5,498 nucleotides of DNA. Origin: an uncultured Planctomycetaceae bacterium (GTDB lineage Bacteria > Planctomycetota > Planctomycetia > Pirellulales > Lacipirellulaceae). Where the stretch lies: contig CALMBE010000539.1 of assembly GCA_937860165.1 (NCBI GenBank), forward strand, positions 1-5,498, in the 5' to 3' direction. How positions within the stretch are numbered: position 1 is the stretch's first letter; each line of letters opens with the position of its first letter. The notes beneath the pieces are model-generated. The model saw only the letters and a program-made list of their open reading frames with translations, was not told the DNA's origin and did no database searches. The position numbers were made by a program, and so were the translations under genes. Positions 1-5,498 of the stretch are shown piece after piece.

Positions 1-41
1 AGCATGGCCACAGCGGAGTACCGCCGTGGCCATGGCACCCT
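1..41. repeat. Hairpin repeat, left copy (intergenic palindrome)
   Basis: A near-perfect hairpin. CATGGCCAC (3-11) pairs with GTGGCCATG (26-34), and after one A·C mismatch GCGG (13-16) pairs with CCGC (21-24) around an AGTA tetraloop. It is followed by GCACCC and then a short T-run (43-47). The reverse complement of the right window edge matches 2-41 at about 31 of 40 positions. Two of the differing base pairs are G-C/C-G swaps that keep the stem, which suggests that the folded form is conserved. It may be an interspersed planctomycete repeat, and it could also act as a transcription terminator for a gene to the left of the window. No transposase is nearby. Confidence 0.75.
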
Positions 42-377
42 CATTTTTCGATTTGTCAAAGCACTATTCCATCATTTGGCAGGCAGTTGTTGCTGGGCGA
101 TGCTGCGTTAGTGTGAAACGGAACTAATACTTTTGGGGGGGGTGACGTATATTCCTGCACCGTTCTCTTGTAATCCAATCTTCGGACGATAGGATGACGG
201 ATAGGTTGTTCGACTTACCGCGCAACTTGTTGGGGTATCTCCCCAGCGGCCAACGAATGCTCTTTCAATAGGAGGAAAACATCATATTAGATATTTTGCA
301 CCACTTAGGAAACTGAACAGAGAGGAGCCTCTTAGACGGGTGTCTATCGACTTTTCTTTTTCTTGGGAGGAGTACTA
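42..377. other. Non-coding region upstream of the PEP-CTERM gene
   Basis: About 335 bases with no convincing gene on either strand. It holds a run of eight G (135-142), a TATATT box (148-153) without a good -35 partner, a small hairpin TGGGG/CCCCA (231-235 with 241-245), an AGGAGG Shine-Dalgarno-like site (270-275) with no ATG behind it, and a second small hairpin AGAC/GTCT (334-345) just before a pyrimidine-rich stretch. I expect the promoter and a structured leader of the downstream secreted protein here, but no single promoter can be called with confidence. Confidence 0.4.
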
Positions 378-1163
378 ATGATCCGATTGAAATCACTGAC
401 TGGCTTGTTCTCGGCTGCTCTAGCCACACTTGCGTTTTCGTCGGCCAACACGGCTCTCGCGCAACCGACGATCATCGAATTTCCCTGGGATTGGCGCATT
501 GAGGTCATCCCCAATGGAGGCACCGCACCAATTCCCATCGGCCTGTGGGGAAGCGCCACCGTGGCGTTTGGTGCACCCTCTGACGGTTCAGGAAATACTT
601 TCCCGCTGGGCCCAGGAGGTGGACTTGGCGCGCCGATCCCCGCTCCTGTTCCACCAGGCAACTGGACAATTCCCATTGAGCTCGTTTCACTAAACCTCAT
701 GTCGATGGGGCCCGTCGACTTTCCCGGAGGAGCGACGCCGGTCAACATTCGACAAGACCCCCAGCGGCAGAGCTTAGGCCGGATTGAAAACTTGCAGAAC
801 AATAACGATGGGACCGTTCAACTCGACAGCTTCTTTGATATCTTTGTGGAAATCGATTTGCCAGGTGTCAGTATGTTGTTACGGAATGACCAACCCATGA
901 CCGCCGGCATGAGCTTTGGTCGATCGGGTCCATTCATGCCCACGGGGCCTTTGCCAGAAGTAGATATCCTGTGGGCGCCCACATGGATTTGGAATATCTA
1001 TCCACCGGGAACAGCTCCCTCTTGGGTAGATCCTTCCTTACATCCGTGGGATCGTTGGATCTCGATCCACGGCCACGTCACGCCCGAGCCGCAATCCCTG
1101 GTGGTGTTTGCGCTCACCGGGCTTGGGATGGCGTTTTTGAATCGTTGGCGAAAGGCGTCGTGA
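378..1163 (+). CDS. Secreted PEP-CTERM sorting domain protein, function unknown
   Basis: A 261-residue protein. The ATG at 378 is preferred over an in-frame TTG at 363 because GGGAGG (365-370) sits seven bases upstream of it and the signal peptide then starts naturally. Residues 1-28 form a Sec signal peptide: basic start (MIRLK), hydrophobic core, and a probable cut after ALA. The mature part is rich in Pro and Gly, with many Trp towards the end and one or two Cys at most, and I recognise no catalytic motif. Residues 236-261 form a PEP-CTERM signal: the PEP motif (236-238), a hydrophobic helix, then the basic cluster RWRK. In this system an exosortase, not seen here, is expected to cut near PEP and release or anchor the protein at the cell surface, commonly in exopolysaccharide-linked settings. 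The gene stands alone and runs towards gapA. The coding call and the sorting signal are firm; the role is unknown. Confidence 0.9.
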   Translation: MIRLKSLTGLFSAALATLAFSSANTALAQPTIIEFPWDWRIEVIPNGGTAPIPIGLWGSATVAFGAPSDGSGNTFPLGPGGGLGAPIPAPVPPGNWTIPIELVSLNLMSMGPVDFPGGATPVNIRQDPQRQSLGRIENLQNNNDGTVQLDSFFDIFVEIDLPGVSMLLRNDQPMTAGMSFGRSGPFMPTGPLPEVDILWAPTWIWNIYPPGTAPSWVDPSLHPWDRWISIHGHVTPEPQSLVVFALTGLGMAFLNRWRKAS

Positions 1164-1242
1164 AATTAACAGCAGGGTGAGTCTTTGACCTGGTTAGCGA
1201 ATTGCACTCAGCGGTTCGCGAAGTATTAGTGACAGTAATGAC

Positions 1243-1261
1243 CGGGTGGGTCACCCCGTTT
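1243..1261 (+). terminator. Possible weak terminator of the PEP-CTERM gene
   Basis: GGGTG (1244-1248) can pair with CACCC (1252-1256) across a GGT loop, followed by CGTTTAA. The stem is short and the T-run is only three long. It may end transcription of the PEP-CTERM gene about 80 bases past its stop, although the stronger hairpin at 1291-1326 could do this alone. Confidence 0.3.
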
Positions 1262-1285
1262 AACACAAGCGATTTGCGTCTCTAA

Positions 1286-1332
1286 AAGGCAAGCAGCCTC
1301 GTTCGCCATGCGAACCGAGGCTGCTTCGTTTT
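1286..1332 (-). terminator. Strong hairpin terminator of gapA, probably bidirectional
   Basis: An 11-bp perfect stem: AAGCAGCCTCG (1291-1301) pairs with CGAGGCTGCTT (1316-1326), continued by TTCG/CGAA around a five-base loop with one bulged base. Read on the minus strand, it lies 25 bases after the gapA stop and is followed by GCCTTTTAG, typical of an intrinsic terminator. Read on the + strand it is followed by CGTTTTG, so it can also stop transcripts from the converging PEP-CTERM gene. Confidence 0.8.
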
Positions 1333-1351
1333 GAGCGAAAACCAGTAAAAC

Positions 1352-2422
<1,071 letters not shown>

Positions 2423-2508
2423 CTAAGGCGGAACTAACCCGTTTGTTGAATCCAATCCGCGAGAGTCTGCATTCCCCTCAGCGAACTTCGGAGGTAACCG
2501 AATTCAGA

Positions 2509-2537
2509 ATTATACTGCCAGAGCAAGGCCCGAACAA
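2509..2537 (-). promoter_or_regulatory. Sigma70-type promoter of gapA
   Basis: On the minus strand, TTGTTC (2537-2532) and a perfect TATAAT (2514-2509) are separated by exactly 17 bases. Transcription would start near 2502, giving a leader of about 128 bases. The -35 box lies inside a small palindrome, GCCCG-TTGTT-CGGGC (2527-2541), which could be an operator or chance. The leader also contains a short GGGC/GCCC hairpin (2407-2419) before the ribosome binding site. No terminator was seen for the upstream gene in 2515-2660, so some read-through into gapA is possible. Confidence 0.65.
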
Positions 2538-2660
2538 CGGGCTGCGAGAGCCGTGAAAACGGCAGTAATTGCTAGATTGTGCAAATGCGACAACCCGATT
2601 TCCGCGTGCGGGAAGCAGGGTATTGGCTGTGAAAACTTTTGCCGCGCGAGTCGAAACTGA

Positions 2661-3023
2661 CTAGACCTCGCGGGAGACCAAAGTTACTTCGACCCCGCTA
2701 TGCACCCCCACTTCTTGTTCGTTCGGATGGTAGAAGACATCGATGACCACCGTGTCGGACAGATAATTGATCTTTCCTAGTTCTAGGCGACTCGGCGAAA
2801 TTCCGGTTCGAGCTTGAATTTCGGCAATTAACTCGGCGTGTTTCTCGGGTCGAATCTGATCGACGCGATCATACACAATCGTTTCACGAAGTTCGACCTT
2901 GGTGATCAAGGTTTTCTCTAAGATCGCGGCAAGCAACAAGACGCAAATGTTGGAAAAAGCTAATTCCGCATAACTTGTTCGCTCACTATGCGATAGCCCG
3001 TCAACTAAATCAAGACAGACCAC
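2661..3023 (-). pseudogene. C-terminal remnant of a DUF4956 membrane protein
   Basis: This frame encodes about 120 residues if it starts at the GTG (3023-3021) that overlaps the ATP-grasp stop as TAGTG. An ATG at 3092, inside the ATP-grasp gene, is a less likely start. Residues 18-40 make one hydrophobic helix (AELAFSNICVLLLAAILE). Residues 50-98 match my memory of the DUF4956 C-terminal domain: YDRVDQIRPE, a helix with LIAEIQARTGI, LELGKINYLSDT, and a strand ending VFYHP. Complete DUF4956 proteins are about 200 residues or more with several N-terminal helices, which are missing here because the preceding DNA is an intact ATP-grasp gene. The remaining frame is free of stops, so it could be a recent truncation or a small protein still in use. 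The family call rests on motif memory. Function unknown; the family is often seen near polyphosphate polymerase (VTC) domain genes, none of which is in view. Confidence 0.6.
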
Positions 3024-3901
3024 TAGTTCTCCAGGAAGGCCAGGACTTTGGCTGCAATGTCGACCCCGGTCACCTGGCTTAAAGCCTTCCAACCGGGGAC
3101 GGCATTCACTTCGATCGCCACCAGTCTGCCGTCGCGTGCGGGTAGAATGTCGACCCCCGCCAGGGGTGCCGATACTGCCTCTGCCGCGCGATGGGCAAGT
3201 TCAACCAGTTGTGGGGTGACTTCCAGCGGTTCGGCGACGGCTCCGCGACTGATGTTGGTTCGCCAGTCCGTGTGGTTTCGGCGTCGCATTCCGAAGACTT
3301 CGCTGCCAATCACTAATAATCGCAAGTCACTCCCTTGGTGCTCGATGAATTCTTGCAGATAAATCACCGCACCAATTTGCGTGAGCGCCGTGAAAGTGCG
3401 CAGCGCGATCTCGGGATCCGACAGCCTAACAATGCCACGTCCTTCGGAACCGAATAAGGGTTTTAGAACGACATCGGGACCAAAACTCTCGAAGGCTGCC
3501 ATGGCTTGTTCGACCGTTTGGCAAGCGATGGTCCGCGGGACCAGAAGTCCCGCGGCAGCAAGGCGGGTGGTTGCTAGATATTTGTCGACTGCTACCTCAA
3601 TCGCCCGTGGAGGATTAACAACCTGCACGCCAGAGGCCGCCAGATTGGCCAGTGCATCCATGCGAAAGACGATTTGTTCTAAACTCCCCGGAGGCATCGA
3701 GCGGATGAGCACTGCGTCGAATTGATTGAGGCAATTCCCTTGAGAATAGACCGTGGTTGCCGAAGATGAATCCCCGCTCAAGTCAACTTCCGAGCTCAAG
3801 TGCTGATAACCAACTGCGACAATCGTGTGTCGATCTCCCGCGGCGCGGAGTAAATCTTCCGCATACCAACTGCCGGCATTGCCTAGGAGTGCGATGTGCA
3901 T
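3023..3901 (-). CDS. ATP-grasp ligase, RimK/MptN-like, of an H4MPT-linked C1 cluster
   Basis: A 292-residue cytosolic ATP-grasp enzyme that would join a carboxylate to an amine with ATP hydrolysis. The N-terminal pre-ATP-grasp domain spans about 1-100. The ATP-grasp core follows: DKYLATTRLAAAGLLVPRT (106-124), the nucleotide-binding VLKPLFGSEGRGI (145-157), QEFIEHQGSDLRLLVIG (183-199), WRTNISRGA (213-221), and the metal-binding GVDI plus EVNAVPGW (249-252, 264-271). This layout is like RimK, LysX and MptN. Proteobacterial methylotrophs carry a similar ATP-grasp gene (orf5) next to mch, and archaeal MptN adds glutamate to H4MPT, so a role in making or modifying the pterin cofactor is likely but inferred. 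The start has no Shine-Dalgarno; a pyrimidine-rich repeat lies upstream. It lies 77 bases after the mch stop and its own stop overlaps the next start. Confidence 0.88.
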   Translation of the reverse strand: MHIALLGNAGSWYAEDLLRAAGDRHTIVAVGYQHLSSEVDLSGDSSSATTVYSQGNCLNQFDAVLIRSMPPGSLEQIVFRMDALANLAASGVQVVNPPRAIEVAVDKYLATTRLAAAGLLVPRTIACQTVEQAMAAFESFGPDVVLKPLFGSEGRGIVRLSDPEIALRTFTALTQIGAVIYLQEFIEHQGSDLRLLVIGSEVFGMRRRNHTDWRTNISRGAVAEPLEVTPQLVELAHRAAEAVSAPLAGVDILPARDGRLVAIEVNAVPGWKALSQVTGVDIAAKVLAFLEN

Positions 3902-3984
3902 GGGGTAGAGAAGGGGGAAGGAATTAAGGCGAGCCGTAAGCGTAAGCGCCCGGAGGGGGTAGGGAAAGGGGGAAGGAATTAGGC
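3902..3984. repeat. Near-perfect 29-bp direct repeat flanking a 25-bp GTAAGC element
   Basis: Positions 3902-3930 and 3956-3984 are nearly identical (one substitution and two single-base shifts); both contain GGGGGAAGGAATTA. Between them, 3931-3955 carries GAGCCGTAAGCGTAAGCGCC, with GTAAGC twice in tandem, then CGGAG. The mch stop codon (3979-3981) lies inside one copy, and the other copy ends directly at the ATP-grasp start. The arrangement resembles insertion of a short interspersed element with a target duplication, or a local tandem duplication. It fills the mch/ATP-grasp gap and replaces a normal ribosome binding site with pyrimidine-rich sequence. Confidence 0.8.
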
Positions 3985-4929
3985 AAAGGATTTGCGGAGT
4001 ACCTCTGAATTTACTTCACCGTAACAGAAATAGTTGCCGGTGTTGAGGTTGATGAGTTCGATTTCCGCTGGGCTAAAGAGGAGGGGATCGACACGGTAAA
4101 AGTCGTTGTCGTTGCGAGCCAGGATTTCCGCAAAGGGTAGGCCGTAGTCGGCAGAAGCGCTGCTGGGAATCTGTGGGCCGATCTGTTGGAGTGTGAGATC
4201 GTCGCTGCGGACTTCGAGCGCAACCCGGCCGCCATAGAGAATCGCATCGTTGGTACGGCCAATCGCGGCGAAATCGTTTTCAGCCAACGGCGGCAGCGGT
4301 GCGGTGCCTGTGCCGGTCACGATTTGTGTGAGATCGAATCCTAATTCGTGCAGTTTGTGGAGCGCCGTCTCGACACTCCGCGCTACGATCTGGAGCGTTC
4401 CGCAAAGCGAACTGGTGGAGGCAACCAACAACGTGAGCTGCTCGGGGGCGATGCCACATTTCGTCGCCAGGTCGCGGCACACGGCCTCGGTCGGAAGCTT
4501 GCTTGACTCGAGCACTCCGACGCAGAATTCAGAAGATTCTTGAAAACCGATTTCCTGAAACAGCGGTTCTCGAGCGGCGGCAGCCCGCATGGGCCCGGAG
4601 CCCATAGCGAAATACTTTTCCGCTTTGATTTCCCAGCCGGCATACTGCGAAGCCAAGCAGGCCCGCACTGGCTCGCGAGTCGATACATTGACGGTGGGCC
4701 AGGGGGTCGTGGCATCGTCGAGCGACACGTCGGCTAGATCGGCAAGGCACACCCGTGCCACGAGGATTGCCGCTTCGAGACTCCCGGGCACGGCAATGCC
4801 ACAGTCGATGAGCATCGTGCCACATGCTGCGGTCTCTACCCGCACCTGGAGAGCGTCAGCGCGATCGGCGATTTCACGGCACAAGGCCGCTGCCAGAGAA
4901 TTCAGCGAGTTGAGAGTATTGAGATTCAT
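3979..4929 (-). CDS. mch: Methenyltetrahydromethanopterin cyclohydrolase
   Basis: A 316-residue cytosolic enzyme, normal in length, that reversibly hydrolyses 5,10-methenyl-H4MPT to formyl-H4MPT. In bacteria this is a step of H4MPT-linked formaldehyde oxidation or detoxification. Family motifs are clear: ETAACGTMLIDCGI (32-45), KYFAMGSGPMRA (105-116), TGTGTAPLPP (205-214), GRTNDAILYGG (224-234), and the C-terminal DYGLPFAEIL, DFYRVDPLLFSPAEI and NLNTGNYF (261-301). The ATG at 4929 is chosen because the family starts with a short helix before the conserved ETAACG region, and because it overlaps the upstream stop as ATGA. No Shine-Dalgarno is visible, so translation is probably coupled to the frame upstream. 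The N-terminus has a small Leu-Asn repeat (NLNTLNSLNSL). The next gene downstream is the ATP-grasp ligase, the same neighbour as in methylotroph clusters. The symbol is well supported. Confidence 0.96.
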   Translation of the reverse strand: MNLNTLNSLNSLAAALCREIADRADALQVRVETAACGTMLIDCGIAVPGSLEAAILVARVCLADLADVSLDDATTPWPTVNVSTREPVRACLASQYAGWEIKAEKYFAMGSGPMRAAAAREPLFQEIGFQESSEFCVGVLESSKLPTEAVCRDLATKCGIAPEQLTLLVASTSSLCGTLQIVARSVETALHKLHELGFDLTQIVTGTGTAPLPPLAENDFAAIGRTNDAILYGGRVALEVRSDDLTLQQIGPQIPSSASADYGLPFAEILARNDNDFYRVDPLLFSPAEIELINLNTGNYFCYGEVNSEVLRKSFA

Positions 4930-5357
4930 CGCCGCCACATGCCGATCACGCCGCACGCCAGAGTAGCGAGGAGGAAGGAATGTGGCTCTGGCAGCGAAGT
5001 TACGGCGCTCGATGGTCCCGTGCCATAGTTCGTTTGCCATTCGGCACCACCGTATTCGCTGCTCACCGTGCTGTAGTCCTGGACAGAGTAAGGCGACCCA
5101 AGTTGGCCCACACTGCGCTCCCCACCGATCGGGTGAATCGGCATCAACCAAACCACGTTCGCACCCAACGACTGAATCTCATCCAATTGGGCAGTCACCC
5201 CATCGAGATCACCGTCCTCGCTGATTGCCCGGAGATTGACCTCGTACATCACCACATCTTGCAGCGGAGGCAACGCCTGGAGGGGTGCCGCGCATAGACA
5301 GAGTACGAGACCCGCGAATCGGCCCGCTGCATTTCGTGCTTTGACAATCTGCCTCAT
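4926..5357 (-). pseudogene. Internally deleted GH13 alpha-amylase-like protein with PEP-CTERM tail
   Basis: A complete 143-residue frame with ATG at 5357 and GGGAG six bases upstream. Residues 1-29 form a signal peptide (basic start, hydrophobic core, ending near LQALP). Residues 34-103 match the beginning of secreted GH13 alpha-amylases: VVMYEVNLRA, the helix DGVTAQLDEIQSLG, the strand NVVWLMPIHPIG, then SVGQLGSPYSVQDY and SSEYG. The frame then jumps to a short linker and a PEP-CTERM signal: PEP at 123-125, a hydrophobic helix, and WRR at the end. All catalytic regions that normally follow (the DxxxNH region, the Asp nucleophile, the Glu acid/base and the final Asp) are absent, so it cannot be an active amylase. 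The junction lies near 5046. The deletion is in frame and keeps the ATGA overlap with mch, so the stub may persist as a leader for mch translation or as a small surface protein. Confidence 0.75.
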
Positions 5358-5387
5358 AAATCACTCCCGGTGCCGACTCAACAATCA

Positions 5388-5393
5388 ATTGTA
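5388..5393 (-). promoter_or_regulatory. Possible -10 box for the amylase stub-mch unit
   Basis: On the minus strand TACAAT lies about 30 bases upstream of the ATG at 5357, followed by a normal ribosome binding site. No good -35 box is found 16-18 bases further up. This is the only reasonable promoter candidate between the right-edge hairpin and the gene. Confidence 0.3.
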
Positions 5394-5458
5394 CTAGAAA
5401 ACGTGACCGCTGCATCGGGGCTTCCGGCAAGTCACAGGGCCGATCAGTTTTTCATTTT

Positions 5459-5498
5459 GGGGTGCCATGCTCACGCTGGTACTCCGGCGTGGGCATGT
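5459..5498. repeat. Hairpin repeat, right copy, inverted relative to the left copy
   Basis: CATGCTCACGC (5466-5476) pairs with GCGTGGGCATG (5487-5497) with one T·G position. Inside it GG/CC close a TACT loop (5480-5483), the complement of the AGTA loop of the left copy. It begins GGGGTGC, the complement of the GCACCC that follows the left hairpin, and a T-rich stretch (5448-5458) lies on the inner side as it does on the left. The window ends at its last base, so the element may extend further. Confidence 0.75.

Noticed and set aside
42..377. A small ORF after the AGGAGG site at 270
   Set aside because: No ATG, GTG or TTG lies at proper spacing, and the frames behind it close within about a dozen codons.
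344..802. A 152-residue open frame on the minus strand across the PEP-CTERM gene
   Set aside because: It overlaps a gene with a clear signal peptide, ribosome binding site and sorting signal; its Pro/Gly-rich sequence is what the opposite strand would give.
3023..3901. The ATP-grasp gene as RimK (ribosomal protein S6 modification) or LysX (lysine biosynthesis)
   Set aside because: The fold is shared, but the mch neighbour favours the C1-cluster ligase. No lysine or ribosomal gene is nearby. The substrate remains unproven.
3902..3984. A CRISPR-like repeat-spacer unit
   Set aside because: There are only two repeat copies, one overlapping the mch stop codon; no array and no cas gene.
4927..5151. 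A longer mch starting at 5151
   Set aside because: The extra 74 residues have no similarity to the Mch N-terminus and lie fully inside the amylase stub in another frame; the ATG at 4929 fits the family.

Overview
The window looks like chromosomal DNA of a planctomycete, probably from the Pirellulales. The reasons are: two proteins ending in PEP-CTERM sorting signals, a bacterial tetrahydromethanopterin (H4MPT) C1-transfer gene (mch) next to an ATP-grasp ligase, a phosphorylating GAPDH, several starts without a clear Shine-Dalgarno site, and short hairpin repeats between genes. The taxonomic call is inference from gene content; there is no rRNA or marker gene.

Layout. Positions 1-41 carry a hairpin repeat, followed by about 335 bases without a gene. 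A secreted PEP-CTERM protein of unknown function lies on the + strand (378-1163). It converges on gapA (minus strand, 2374 to 1352), with a strong two-way hairpin terminator between them. gapA has its own leader, with a near-consensus sigma70-type promoter about 135 bases upstream of its start. Further right, four frames run on the minus strand in the order of transcription: a shortened GH13 alpha-amylase-like protein with a PEP-CTERM tail (5357 to 4926), mch (4929 to 3979), an ATP-grasp ligase (3901 to 3023) and a C-terminal DUF4956 piece (3023 to 2661). The right edge (5459-5498) carries a second, inverted copy of the hairpin repeat found at the left edge.

How the genes fit together. Mch interconverts methenyl-H4MPT and formyl-H4MPT in formaldehyde oxidation or detoxification. 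The ATP-grasp protein resembles the ligase found beside mch in methylotroph C1 clusters and may act on the H4MPT-type cofactor. The two intact C1 genes sit between two truncated genes, each joined to its neighbour by an overlapping stop/start: ATGA between the amylase stub and mch, TAGTG between the ATP-grasp gene and the DUF4956 stub. This is the most unusual feature of the window: the frames and translational junctions are kept although the amylase stub lacks all its catalytic residues and the DUF4956 piece lacks most of its membrane part. I saw no defence system, CRISPR array, transposase, tRNA or rRNA.
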